Shown: piece by piece, positions 33,922-47,078 of the stretch
Layout: every line of letters starts with the position of its first letter
Numbering within the stretch: the stretch's first letter is position 1
Assembly (NCBI RefSeq): GCF_000243695.2
Contig: NZ_AHMN02000007.1
Location: 1-64,000 of the forward strand
Source of the DNA: Leptospira kirschneri serovar Cynopteri str. 3522 CT
GTDB taxonomy: Bacteria > Spirochaetota > Leptospiria > Leptospirales > Leptospiraceae
Length of the DNA stretch: 64,000 bases
Direction: 5' to 3'
Notes under the pieces: generated by a model
Seen by the model: the letters and a program-made list of their open reading frames with translations, nothing else
Told to the model about the DNA's origin: nothing
Database searches by the model: none
Made by a program: the position numbers and the translations under genes

Positions 33922-36509
33922 ACTTACCGAAACACGGAGGAAATTTGATCGAACTTTCAAAAAGGATAGGGTGCGATCCAAAAGAAATTTTGGATTTTTC
34001 CGCCAATATAAACCCATTAGGTTTTCCTGAATGGCTAAGACCCTTTTTACATTCCAAAATAGAAGATCTTATTTCTTATCCGGATCCAAATTATACTTCT
34101 TTAAAGAAAAAAATACATTCAAAATATGGAATAAGTCCAGAACAAATTGTTTTAGGGAACGGGGCTTCCGAACTTATACTTCAAATACCGTTTGTAGTCC
34201 AAGCGGATTATGCGTTAATCGCAGTTCCCTGTTACAGCGGATACAAAGAGGCGATCTTACTCCGAAAGATTCCTTGTGTTGAAGTCTTTCTTAAAGAAGA
34301 AAAACAATTTCGTTTAGATATGAACGAAATTAGGAATATTCTAAAGTCTAGGCCAAATCAAAGAGCCTTGGTTTTTTTAGGACATCCGAACAACCCCACG
34401 GGAGTAACACTTGATAAAATAGAAACTTTAAAACTCACACAAGAATTTCAAAATTCTGTTTTTGTAATAGACGAATCCTTTATTCATTTTTGTACAAAAG
34501 GATCTTCTTTTTTCAAAGATAAAACCGAGAATATGATTCTAATCCAATCTATGACTAAAATTCTCGCGCTTCCCGGTTTAAGAATTGGAATTTGTTATGC
34601 TTCCTCTTCTATTTGTTCTGAAATTTCTAAAAGACTCCCTACTTGGAACGTAAATAGTCTTGCTGCTTCGGTGTATGAAAAATCGATCTCCGATGAAGAT
34701 TATATAAACAATTCAAAACAAAATATACAAGTATGGAAAGAAGATCTAATATATAATCTTTCTAATTTAGAATTTTTGAATTTATTTTCAGGTGAGTCTA
34801 ATTTTATTCTAATTAAAATCTCAGATGATAGAAATATATCCGATCTAACCCAAGAATTACTTTTAAAATATAAGATTGCAGTGCGAAATTGTGAAAATTT
34901 TTCCGGACTATCTAAAAACTTTATCCGAATTGCGGTACGAACCCCTGAGGAAAATGAAAAAATTATAAATGCATTTTCAAATATATATTATGGAACTCCA
35001 CAAAAACTAAAATCCAGAAAAAAAACTCCTTCTATTATGTTTCAAGGAACTGCGTCTAACGTTGGCAAAAGTATTCTAACCGCTGCTTTGTGTAGAATTC
35101 TCGCGCAGGATGGCATCAAAGTAGCTCCTTTTAAATCTCAAAATATGGCGCTCAATTCGTTTGTAACTTTAAATGGGGAAGAAATCGGTAGGGCGCAGGC
35201 ATTACAAGCGCAAGCGGCCAAAATTATTCCCGATATACGAATGAATCCAATTCTACTTAAACCTTCTAGTGAAAAAGATTCGCAAGTAATCATCAACGGA
35301 AAACCGATAAACTCGATGAGTTTTAAAGACTACAATCAATACAAATCGATTGCGTTTGAAGAAGTAAAAAAGTCTTACGATTCCCTTTCATCAGAATATA
35401 ATGTAATTATAATAGAAGGTGCAGGTAGCGCTTCCGAAGTAAATCTGAAAAAAAAAGATATAGTTAACATGAGAATGGCAGAATACGCAAAAGCAGATGT
35501 ATTGTTGGTGGGAAACATAGATCATGGAGGATTATTTGGATCCATTTTAGGAACAATGGAAACACTGGCCGAATGGGAAAGAAAACTAGTTTTCGGTTTT
35601 ATCATCAATCGTTTTAGGGGAGTAAAAGAACTTTTAAAAACAGGTATAAACTATATAGAGGAATATACAAATAGACCAGTCCTAGGAGTTGTTCCACATA
35701 TTAAAGATCTTGAATTGCCTGAGGAAGATTCTTTAGAATTTAAATCTGGAACGTTAGACGATACTTCTGTATTGGAAGAAAGGTTAGACATTGTGCTGAT
35801 CGATATTCCTAGGATTTCCAATCATACGGATATAGACGCGCTTAGAGTCGAACCAGATGTTAGAGTTAGAATCGTACGAACTGTAGAAGATTTAGGAGAA
35901 CCCGACGTTTTGATTCTTCCTGGAAGTAAAAACGTAATCTCGGATTTGAATCATCTCTATGATATCGGTTTAGCGGATAGAATTTTTGCCTTATCTCGAA
36001 ATCAAAAAACGGATATAATAGGGATCTGCGGAGGTTATCAAATGCTCGGGAAAAATATTTTCGATCCGTATCGTATTGAAAGTGATCAAGGTTCTATCCA
36101 GGGAATTTCACTTTTACAAATTGAAACCACATTAGAAAAAGATAAATCTCTAAAAAGAGTTTTCGCAACCCATATTCCAACAAAAACAGAAGTAGAAGGA
36201 TACGAAATCCATCACGGTAAAACAAAATCCGTAGGTAATACGCGTGTTATACTTTTAAACGGAAAAGCTGAAGAACTAGGGCATAGTGATCCGACGGGAA
36301 GGATTTGGGGAACATACATTCACGGAATTTTTGACAAGGATCAATTTCGCAGAAAATATCTGGATCAAATCAGAATCCGGAAAGGAAAAACACCCTTAGT
36401 CGATGTTCAAGTCTCCTATAATTTAGAAAAATCTTTAGACAGATTAGCCGAGAACGTTAGGCACTCTTTAAATATGAATCTCATCTATCGTAAATTAGGG
36501 TTCGGCTAA
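33918..36509 (+). CDS. CobD-CbiP fusion: L-threonine-O-3-phosphate decarboxylase and cobyric acid synthase
   Basis: 863 residues holding two enzymes that are normally separate. Residues 1-355 are a class I/II PLP enzyme of the CobD/CobC type: HPNNPTG at 156-162, Asp185, and PLP lysine 214 in SMTKILALPGLRIG. After a 15-residue linker, residues 371-863 are a full cobyric acid synthase: FQGTASNVGKS at 375-385, glutaminase Cys704 in GICGGYQMLG and His802 in YIHGIF. One half makes (R)-1-aminopropanol phosphate and the other amidates four side chains; both products feed CbiB, encoded immediately downstream. Confidence 0.95.
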   Translation: MNLPKHGGNLIELSKRIGCDPKEILDFSANINPLGFPEWLRPFLHSKIEDLISYPDPNYTSLKKKIHSKYGISPEQIVLGNGASELILQIPFVVQADYALIAVPCYSGYKEAILLRKIPCVEVFLKEEKQFRLDMNEIRNILKSRPNQRALVFLGHPNNPTGVTLDKIETLKLTQEFQNSVFVIDESFIHFCTKGSSFFKDKTENMILIQSMTKILALPGLRIGICYASSSICSEISKRLPTWNVNSLAASVYEKSISDEDYINNSKQNIQVWKEDLIYNLSNLEFLNLFSGESNFILIKISDDRNISDLTQELLLKYKIAVRNCENFSGLSKNFIRIAVRTPEENEKIINAFSNIYYGTPQKLKSRKKTPSIMFQGTASNVGKSILTAALCRILAQDGIKVAPFKSQNMALNSFVTLNGEEIGRAQALQAQAAKIIPDIRMNPILLKPSSEKDSQVIINGKPINSMSFKDYNQYKSIAFEEVKKSYDSLSSEYNVIIIEGAGSASEVNLKKKDIVNMRMAEYAKADVLLVGNIDHGGLFGSILGTMETLAEWERKLVFGFIINRFRGVKELLKTGINYIEEYTNRPVLGVVPHIKDLELPEEDSLEFKSGTLDDTSVLEERLDIVLIDIPRISNHTDIDALRVEPDVRVRIVRTVEDLGEPDVLILPGSKNVISDLNHLYDIGLADRIFALSRNQKTDIIGICGGYQMLGKNIFDPYRIESDQGSIQGISLLQIETTLEKDKSLKRVFATHIPTKTEVEGYEIHHGKTKSVGNTRVILLNGKAEELGHSDPTGRIWGTYIHGIFDKDQFRRKYLDQIRIRKGKTPLVDVQVSYNLEKSLDRLAENVRHSLNMNLIYRKLGFG

Positions 36510-36511
36510 AA

Positions 36512-37459
36512 ATGCCTTGGAACGTCGCCGTATCCGTTCTTGTCGATTTGATTCTAGGAGATCCTAAAAACTTTCCTCATCCAGTAAGAGCGATTGGAAA
36601 GTTAGCCAGAGTTTTAGAAAAATTTTTTAGAAACAATTGTTCTTCGGAAGAAGTGGCTGGAATTTTGACCTCTTGCCTCGTATATTTAATTTCTTTTATT
36701 ATACCATTTTTATTTGTACAACTTGCAAATCAACTTCATTGGATTTTAGGTGAACTTTTAACTGTAATGATCGTTTATACTACGATTGCGATCCGAGATA
36801 TGATCGATCATAGTAAAGAAGTTTATGACGCGTTAGTGCAAACCGATCTTTCTCTGGCCCGTAAAAAAGTATCTAGAATTGTGGCGAGAGATGCAGAAAG
36901 TTTGAGTGAATCTGAAATCATTCGGGCCTGTGTGGAAAGTACCGCTGAAAACCTAGTAGATGGAATTACAGCTCCGCTTTTTTATGCAATTTTTGGCGGA
37001 CCTGCATGGGCTCTGTTATATCGATCCATCAATACGTTAGACTCTCTTTTTGGATACAAAAACAAAAAGTATCTAAGATTCGGAAATTTTCCGGCAAGAA
37101 TGGACGATTTAGCAAATTATTTACCTGCAAGAATTACATCTTATATACTTGTATTTGCATCTTTGTTTCTAGGTTACAATTTTAAAAATTCATTATATAT
37201 TCTAAAAAGAGACGGAAAAAAACATCCAAGCCCAAATTCAGGTCTTACAGAAGCGGCTGTAGCAGGAGCTTTAGAAATACAATTAGGCGGAATTAATTTT
37301 TACGATGGGATTCAAAATATAAAACCGAAACTTGGGGACCGAAAAAAAGAATTTCAAATCGAACAAATACTTCAAACCAATAAGTTAATTTTACTATCTT
37401 CGATTTTAACCTTTACATTTTACGTTTTGATTTATTCAGGAGCGGTTTATCTTTTGTAA
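36512..37459 (+). CDS. cbiB: adenosylcobinamide-phosphate synthase CbiB
   Basis: 315-residue inner-membrane protein with four or five helices. LVDLILGDPKNFPHPVRAIG at the start, ESTAENLVDGITAPLFYA (about 148-165) and HPSPNSGLTEAAVAGAL (about 241-257) are CbiB signatures. It attaches aminopropanol phosphate to adenosylcobyric acid. It starts two bases after the CobD-CbiP fusion, which makes both of its substrates. Confidence 0.96.
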   Translation: MPWNVAVSVLVDLILGDPKNFPHPVRAIGKLARVLEKFFRNNCSSEEVAGILTSCLVYLISFIIPFLFVQLANQLHWILGELLTVMIVYTTIAIRDMIDHSKEVYDALVQTDLSLARKKVSRIVARDAESLSESEIIRACVESTAENLVDGITAPLFYAIFGGPAWALLYRSINTLDSLFGYKNKKYLRFGNFPARMDDLANYLPARITSYILVFASLFLGYNFKNSLYILKRDGKKHPSPNSGLTEAAVAGALEIQLGGINFYDGIQNIKPKLGDRKKEFQIEQILQTNKLILLSSILTFTFYVLIYSGAVYLL

Positions 37460-37475
37460 GGGTGGAATTCAAAAA

Positions 37476-38087
37476 TTGAAAAGTACATTCAAAAAATCAA
37501 ATATTATATACGTTTTCAGACACGGAGAAACAGATTGGAATCGGGAGGGCAGACTTCAAGGACATCTGGAAATACCGATCAACGAACAGGGAGAACTTCA
37601 GTCAAAGTCTTTAGCTTTAATTTTAAAACGTTTAGGAATCGAAGTTTTGTTGAGTAGTGATCTAAAAAGGGCCCAAGAAACGAGTCAAATTATATCTGAC
37701 AAACTAAATCTAAATCCAATTTTTAATTCCGGCTTTAGAGAAGTATTTCTGGGAGACGGACAAGGGAAATTGATAAACGAAGTAGATTCTTATTTTGGAA
37801 AAAACTTTTGGAAGAAGTGGAATGATCATAATTCCATCTATGACACACTTCGATTTCCAAATGGAGAGTCAAAACAAGAGACGGATATCAGAGTACATCT
37901 TTCCTTAATGCGTATGATAAATCTATTTTCCAATCAAATTATAGCGTTATGCACACATGGTTTTGTCATGAAAAGGATGCTCAAAATTTATAAATCTAAA
38001 ACAAAAAATACTTCAAATATTCAAAATATAGAATATATTCAATTTAGTTTTGAGGAAATCGAAACTGCCACGATCCATCCGTTGTAA
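37476..38087 (+). CDS. cobC: histidine phosphatase, alpha-ribazole phosphatase (CobC) type
   Basis: 203 residues. The catalytic motif FRHGETDWNREGRLQG (about 14-29) and the second histidine in LCTHGFVMKRM (about 150-160) define the histidine phosphatase superfamily; its place at the end of the B12 operon suggests removal of the phosphate from alpha-ribazole or cobalamin phosphate. It starts at TTG 37476 with an AAGGGTGG-like site upstream. The family is broad, so the exact substrate is a contextual inference. Last gene of the operon; no strong terminator is visible. Confidence 0.85.
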   Translation: MKSTFKKSNIIYVFRHGETDWNREGRLQGHLEIPINEQGELQSKSLALILKRLGIEVLLSSDLKRAQETSQIISDKLNLNPIFNSGFREVFLGDGQGKLINEVDSYFGKNFWKKWNDHNSIYDTLRFPNGESKQETDIRVHLSLMRMINLFSNQIIALCTHGFVMKRMLKIYKSKTKNTSNIQNIEYIQFSFEEIETATIHPL

Positions 38088-38521
38088 AGTAGACTTAAAA
38101 TAAGAAACTTCTATAAAACCTAAAAAAGAATCGTTCAATCAAATTTTGCATAAAATCCGTTGTTTTATGACCGTCACAAAAATTTCCGATTTCTGCAAAC
38201 CACTGATCTTTATAAAATTGAGTACCATAATTTCTATCGTAAAATCCTGTAATAAATCAAATTTTTACAAAAATATTTGATAACTTAAAATTTGAGTCTA
38301 ATCAGAAATAATAATATACTTTAAAAATTTGTTAAATACCTCCAGACAACATACATACTAGAGTAATAATTTCATTTTTAATAAATTAAAAAAGATATTG
38401 TTCAATTTAGATCGGTCATTATAATCATATAAAAAATCGGATTTAGTGAATCACTTTTATTTTTGTAAAGACAAAAGCGGAGATCAAAACATTACAAAAA
38501 AATCTTTCTTAGGTAAAACAC
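38088..38521. other. gap after the B12 operon
   Basis: 434 bp, very AT-rich, without coding frames, terminal repeats or a convincing terminator hairpin. Confidence 0.5.
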
Positions 38522-38863
38522 ATGAAACAAGAACTCAAAGCAAAAGATCTTTTGGAGATGCATCCAGATTCTTCAAAGGCAAAAGAGTTAGAGAAAAAAC
38601 TAGATAATTTTATTGTGGTGGAAAAAAGTTTTTTCCGCATTACGAACCAAGCTTTTTTTGTAGGTCTTTTTTTTCTTATTTTAGGCCTCTATACTTTAAA
38701 AGCATTTCCAGATGCAAAAATATCAGAAGGGTTTGGAGGAATCAGTATTTATGGTCTTTTGATCGTCTCTGGAATCGTTTTAATGTCTTGGTTTAAAATG
38801 GGTGAGATTTTAAAGGTGCTCGCAGAGTTTATTGTTAAAACGAGAAACGGAGGTAATTCTTAA
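38522..38863 (+). CDS. small two-helix membrane protein, unknown function
   Basis: 113 residues with a charged N-terminus (about 1-40) and two membrane helices (about 44-62 and 75-95), ending in a basic tail. I do not recognise a family. The ATG has an AGG eight to ten bases upstream and codon use like the neighbours, so it is probably a real gene. It stands alone between two gaps. Confidence 0.6.
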   Translation: MKQELKAKDLLEMHPDSSKAKELEKKLDNFIVVEKSFFRITNQAFFVGLFFLILGLYTLKAFPDAKISEGFGGISIYGLLIVSGIVLMSWFKMGEILKVLAEFIVKTRNGGNS

Positions 38864-39036
38864 TTAGAGTTGTTTTTGGGGCTTGAGCTTTTCAAAATTT
38901 CACTATAAAAACTTAATTTGTGGAGGCTTCCACAAATTAAGATACATTATGAATTTATAAACATTTACTTTCACGATTAGAGTTTCGTATTAACTCCTAT
39001 TTGTGTTTTGGTTTATTTACAATTAATCTTAATTTA

Positions 39037-39345
39037 ACATGAGCAGGGTATATGAAAACCGGGGTCAAATCCGACTTGCCACAGCGGGACCGGGCTTTTT
39101 TAGCTCAATTCAATAAATTATTGCATATAGAAAACATAATACAACAATCGCCTTTAGATTCAATTTAGAACGCGATCTGTCGAACGACTCATGGGGAGTG
39201 AGACGCTGAGTTTGAGAGAGCCATAACCTTACCCACAAGTATTTAGATTTCAATATAAATCTGTCGGAATTACGACAAATCCTCTGTAAAACTGAGTTTG
39301 TGAGAATCGTTCTGCTGAGCTTCCACGCATCGATCCCTTTCGCGT
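39037..39345. mobile_element. transposase-less TIR element, copy H
   Basis: 309 bp between two TAATTTA direct repeats (39030-39036 and 39346-39352). The left end is ACATGAGCAGGGTATA; the right end, read inward, is ACGCGAAAGGGATCGATGCG, the block found at or near the ends of copies E, G and I. The interior has GGACCGGGC and CAATTTAGAACGCGATCTGTC blocks shared with 20215-20330. Non-coding. Confidence 0.65.
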
Positions 39346-39940
39346 TAATTTAATTGCAAAATCCGAAAACTACGGCACTCAACTTCTCATAGTGTAACAC
39401 GATTGAGTTAAGTGAGCGAGCCGCAAGCGAAGTTATATGTACTCATGGTTCAATTTTCTAATATTTCTTTTAGTTTCAAGGAAATCTCATCTGATTTATT
39501 TAAAATCATGAAATGTCCTCATCCTTTATAATGAATGCGTTTTTTATGAATCTAATTGGAAAAATATAAATGTTTCATTTATTTCTATAACTTTCGAGAA
39601 AAAGCAATTTTACGTAAACCTTGGCACAAAACGAAGTTCGAGTAAACTTAGTAAACAGACAAAACAATGTGCCGAAAGCCAGGTATTTTTCATTAGCAAT
39701 TCCGAAGGTAACGGAATGTCACCTAACTAAATCGAATACGAATGACGAAAAATAGATAATAACAACCAAATATAGAAATATTATAAAAATATGTTATTCT
39801 ATCAACCAAGCTTAACTCCTCCGTAAACTCAATGCAACAGGCAACTTCCGATAATGATAATTATGTCTTATAGCTAGAAAATTGGGAAGAACGTACCCGT
39901 ACATACTTTACAAAATGAAACGTAAATATGTAACTCACGT
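39346..39940. other. gap with no recognised feature
   Basis: About 0.6 kb downstream of copy H. I see no credible frame on either strand and no repeat family member with both ends. Confidence 0.4.
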
Positions 39941-40760
<820 letters not shown>

Positions 40761-40992
40761 AAAAGTTATGAATCGATTCTTTTGTAATACGAAACCTGAA
40801 TTTGAAAATCTCCAAAATGACCAATCTTAAATTCTCTTTTGAACTTAGGAAAAATGACAAAAAATCATACTGCTCCTTTCAAAAAAAACTATATTTTGCA
40901 AAAAATGAACACTCATCTTGTTAGCTTAGAAATAGAAGTAAGTACAAAGGAATTTACTTGAAATCGGGTTTCGCAATTTCAACTTAGTTCCA

Positions 40993-41514
40993 ATGACCAC
41001 TCGGAAGGATTTTATGGATGCTCTCTATCGAGAGTACAGTGGAAAAATCTTTGATTTTCTCTATAAATATAGTTCCGGGAATCCTGAAATCGCGATGGAT
41101 CTGATGCAGGATACATTTCTGAATTTTTTCAGAAAATATTCCGATACAGATATAGACCAGGAACAGGCGATCCGTTTACTTTATACGATTGCTCGTAACC
41201 GTTCCATCAACTATTCCCGGAAGTTTTCCACGGTAAAGGAAAGTGGAAATTCCGAAATGCAGGAGTTTCAAGAACAAAAACTTTCTTTCGTTAGAAAGGC
41301 AGAACTAAAGGATTTAGAAGAACGTCTATTAGTCTGTTTGGACGAACTTGAAGAAGACGAAAAATATGCCTTGATTCTTCGATTTATGGAGGACTACAAT
41401 CTGACTACCATAGCTGAAATTATGAGTATATCGGTATCAACTGCATCTCGTTTAATTGTCAAAGCGACAGCAAAAGTAACCGAAATCGCAGAAAAAAAGA
41501 ATTTGAAACCCTGA
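40993..41514 (+). CDS. ECF-type RNA polymerase sigma factor
   Basis: 173 residues. Region 2 covers about 8-75 (MDLMQDTFLNFFRKY, LLYTIARNRSINYSRK) and region 4 about 105-165 (LTTIAEIMSISVSTASRLIVKA helix-turn-helix). An in-frame ATG at 41014, with GGAAGGA four bases upstream, is a possible alternative start. It is followed after 18 bp by a FecR-type membrane gene, the usual arrangement of an ECF sigma factor with its surface-signal-responsive anti-sigma/regulator, so it probably answers an envelope signal. Confidence 0.9.
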   Translation: MTTRKDFMDALYREYSGKIFDFLYKYSSGNPEIAMDLMQDTFLNFFRKYSDTDIDQEQAIRLLYTIARNRSINYSRKFSTVKESGNSEMQEFQEQKLSFVRKAELKDLEERLLVCLDELEEDEKYALILRFMEDYNLTTIAEIMSISVSTASRLIVKATAKVTEIAEKKNLKP

Positions 41515-41532
41515 TCATAGAGTATAGATAAA

Positions 41533-42624
41533 ATGGAAGAACCGGGAATAAAAAGGGAACAAAAGATTCAAGAAATTCTTTTCGAAGGAAAACAAAATGA
41601 TCTTAGTCCTTCAATAGAATGGCTGGCCAAAAGTTTGAGCAATTCTTGGGTAGAATATTCTCCCCAAAAGTCAGACTTCGAATCTCTTTATGCCCAGGCC
41701 AACCTAAATTCTTCTAAAATACTTTCTTTTTCCGATTTTACAAAAAACAAACTCGTTTGGGGAATTTCAGCGGCGGCGATATTTCTTTTTGCAGTTACAT
41801 TAGGATATTATTCTATTCTTAAGGATAGGCCTTCTCTCGGAATTGAAAAAGGAGGTGTAGAAATTTCACAAGTACAAGGAGAAGCCTACCTCACCTCCTC
41901 CGATCCGAAAGACAAAATTCTTTTAAAACCAGGAGTAAGAATCCAAGAAGGCCAGAGAGTAGTCACTGGTTCTGGGGCCATTCTGAACTTAAAAGTGTCC
42001 GATGGAATTGTAGTGAGAATACTTTCCGATTCGGAAGTTTCCTTTCGATTGATCGATCTTTCTACGCATTACAAAATTGGAATCGATTTAGAAAAGGGAG
42101 AATTATTAGCCCACATTCATAAAAATCTTAAAAAAGAAGAATTTATAGTTCGTTCCGAAAATTTAAGCGCAGAAGTACGAGGTACAAGTTTCAGTTTTCA
42201 AAATGTTCCGGGGCAAGGGACTAAAGTAGAAGTTTTAGAAGGTCGAGTAGCAGTCAGTACTCACGTAGAATCTCAAAAATCAGCTCCAGAAGGTGAACAA
42301 GTTCTGGAGCCAAATCAGGGAATTTTTGTAAATCAAAATGGTTTTGTTCGCAGCCATTTGAACGATTCCGAAAAAAATCGTTTAGAAACTGAGTTCGAAA
42401 AACTGCCAATTGAAAACATTCCTAGAGATAAAAACCGAATCTATTCAAACAGACAAGAGTTACTAACGGATTTCCAAAGATTAGAAAAAATTGTTTTGAT
42501 CGATGGAAAAGAGATCGAAGGTGTAATCGTAGACATGGATGAAAAGGCGATGTACATTCAAACTCTTGAAAAAGAAATTGTCATTCGCAGAGAATCCGTC
42601 TCTGAAGTAATTCAACTCTACTAA
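41533..42624 (+). CDS. FecR-domain membrane protein, putative anti-sigma factor
   Basis: 363 residues. A cytoplasmic N-terminus of about 75 residues precedes one membrane helix (about 77-97). The periplasmic FecR domain is at about 115-240 (VQGEAYLTS, VRGTSFSFQNVPGQGTKVEVLEG). The C-terminal 50 residues (VLIDGKEIEGVIVDMDEKAM...) form a small beta module that also appears in the protein encoded at 48533-49534. It is paired with the ECF sigma gene, so it probably holds or releases that sigma factor in response to an outer signal. Confidence 0.85.
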   Translation: MEEPGIKREQKIQEILFEGKQNDLSPSIEWLAKSLSNSWVEYSPQKSDFESLYAQANLNSSKILSFSDFTKNKLVWGISAAAIFLFAVTLGYYSILKDRPSLGIEKGGVEISQVQGEAYLTSSDPKDKILLKPGVRIQEGQRVVTGSGAILNLKVSDGIVVRILSDSEVSFRLIDLSTHYKIGIDLEKGELLAHIHKNLKKEEFIVRSENLSAEVRGTSFSFQNVPGQGTKVEVLEGRVAVSTHVESQKSAPEGEQVLEPNQGIFVNQNGFVRSHLNDSEKNRLETEFEKLPIENIPRDKNRIYSNRQELLTDFQRLEKIVLIDGKEIEGVIVDMDEKAMYIQTLEKEIVIRRESVSEVIQLY

Positions 42625-42637
42625 AAACAAATTCTCT

Positions 42638-42666
42638 TTGACAGTCGGTCGGTAAGTCGGGATATT
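42638..42666 (+). promoter_or_regulatory. sigma-70-like promoter for the HAMP-protein gene
   Basis: TTGACA (42638-42643), 17-bp spacer, then GATATT (42661-42666), 22 bp before the ATG at 42689. The -35 is perfect and the -10 matches at four of six bases. The spacer is GTCGGTCGGTAAGTCGG, an unusual GTCGG repeat that could be an operator. Confidence 0.5.
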
Positions 42667-42688
42667 TAGTTCGCGAGGAACCTATTCC

Positions 42689-43240
<552 letters not shown>

Positions 43241-43301
43241 ATTTTTTCCATTACTCGGGACTACATAATAGAATATCTACTTAATAGTTTACAATTCTAT
43301 A

Positions 43302-43319
43302 ACGTGAGTTCGACGTAAG
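43302..43319. repeat. solo terminal repeat of the dispersed element family
   Basis: ACGTGAGTTCGACGTAAG, an exact match to the left end of copy B, but with no inverted partner within several hundred bases. Probably a relic end. Confidence 0.6.
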
Positions 43320-43508
43320 AATCGCTTTCACATTGGATTCTATCAAAGTTACGTGAAACGATAATTTATGATAATTTTATAAAGCCCTGTTTCACAACAA
43401 GATAGGGATTTTATTTTATAATACTGAAATCTCGGATTACAAAAACAGTTTTTAAAGTTTGAAAATTAGTTGTAGATTTTTTAAGAAATCCGTGTAAATT
43501 TTTTCGAT

Positions 43509-44216
43509 ATGATTCATAACATTTTATTCCTTGCTGCTTTTTGTCTATTCCTACCTCAAATACTTTTTGCAGATGATGAAATTGCAATCGTACTTTTTGT
43601 AACCGGAAAGGTTCAGTATTCTCAAGCAGGAAAAACGGAAACACTTAAGAAAAATGTTATATTAACAAAAAACGCAAAAGTAGAAACTGGAGAAGGAAAA
43701 GCCGATTTACAATTAGGTGCAAACGCCGTAATCAGAATAGCCCCATTTACAAAAATTGAAATTGCAGAACTTTTTTCAGATAGCTCTAAAAACACTGCAA
43801 AACTTACTTTAGTTTCCGGTAAACTATTTACGAACGTCCAAAAATCTAATAAAAAGGAAGAATTAGAAATAAGTTCGGCCTCTTACACCGCTGGAGTTCG
43901 TGGAACTCAATTTGTAATCAGCGAAGAAAAAACGAAAGCTCCTAAAAATGAGGATTCGGATATTCCTGAAGGAGTTTTTGTCAATGAAGGAGAAGTTACA
44001 GTTCATCCTTCTTCAGGAAACGATTTGAATCTTCAAGCAGGAGAACAAGCATCTTGGAACGGTAAGGAATTATTAGCAGAGCCTCTCAAAGAATTTATGA
44101 AAGAAAAAATGAAGATCATTCAAAACTTCAAGGCGATTAAAAGTGAAAATTACGAAATGCTCAAAGGGCAAAAATTGAAAAATAAAGAACTTTTAGAAAA
44201 CTTTCCTAAATCATAA
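43509..44216 (+). CDS. exported FecR-domain protein
   Basis: 235 residues with a signal peptide (about 1-21, cut after LFA). A FecR domain follows at about 25-185: VTGKVQYSQAGKTETLK, LQLGANAVIRIAP, AGVRGTQFVISEE, FVNEGEVTVHPSSG. There is no membrane helix or lipobox, so it is periplasmic or surface-exposed. It follows a HAMP protein and a FecR/sigma pair, which suggests related envelope signalling, although a 268-bp gap separates it. The last 50 residues are lysine-rich and helical. Confidence 0.8.
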   Translation: MIHNILFLAAFCLFLPQILFADDEIAIVLFVTGKVQYSQAGKTETLKKNVILTKNAKVETGEGKADLQLGANAVIRIAPFTKIEIAELFSDSSKNTAKLTLVSGKLFTNVQKSNKKEELEISSASYTAGVRGTQFVISEEKTKAPKNEDSDIPEGVFVNEGEVTVHPSSGNDLNLQAGEQASWNGKELLAEPLKEFMKEKMKIIQNFKAIKSENYEMLKGQKLKNKELLENFPKS

Positions 44217-44307
44217 TTTCAAGTAAAAATTTTTCTATAAAAAGAAATAATCTTTAGAAATGATAAATTATAATAGTTAATATAAGAATCTTACATTTTT
44301 TGATTTA

Positions 44308-44927
<620 letters not shown>

Positions 44928-45591
44928 TACATTACTTTTCAAGATTTCAGTTCTGGCATGAGAGCCGTGTTTATGGAAATGATTTAATACTTCCATAAAA
45001 TGAATTTGAATCAAATAAAATTGAAAAATATATAATAAATTTATAATGCTTCTTCTATCAAGTTTAAGATTTCGTTTTTATTTATTTTTAAATAGAGTAT
45101 TTTTTTATACTCTTAAAATGAGTTCTGAATTGTAAAATCAATGTATTAAAATAAAATTGCATCCTTCAAATGATTAAAATCAAAACTAGTTTGTAGAAAT
45201 TTATTTTGAGTAATCGGATTTCGTAAGGAGAAACTTAAAAATTTTAAGATGAACGATTCTATTCTTGAGAAGCTTATTATAATTTCGGAAACATTACGAT
45301 TCAAAATGTATAAAATCATTTTTGAATCATTGATTTCAAAATTTTGAATTGGAATGAAAAAGACTACGAATAATACATTAAGCCTATCTTAATTTACAAA
45401 AGGAAATTCTTTTTAATTTTTACCACTACAGAATATTGCGGATCTATGTCGTATCCGAATCGTCAAAAATTTTTTTACTTTTTTTGCAATGATTGTGGCT
45501 CAAGTGTATCATTCGGTGTTCAGAACAAAATGATTCACTTTATAGTATGCAATGATTTTGATTCATTCAAGAACGATAATCTATCTTGACC
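44928..45591. other. AT-rich gap before the phosphatase gene
   Basis: About 0.65 kb without coding frames or element ends. Presumably it contains the promoter of the downstream operon, but no clear -35/-10 pair was identified. Confidence 0.4.
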
Positions 45592-47076
<1,485 letters not shown>

Positions 47077-47078
47077 AA

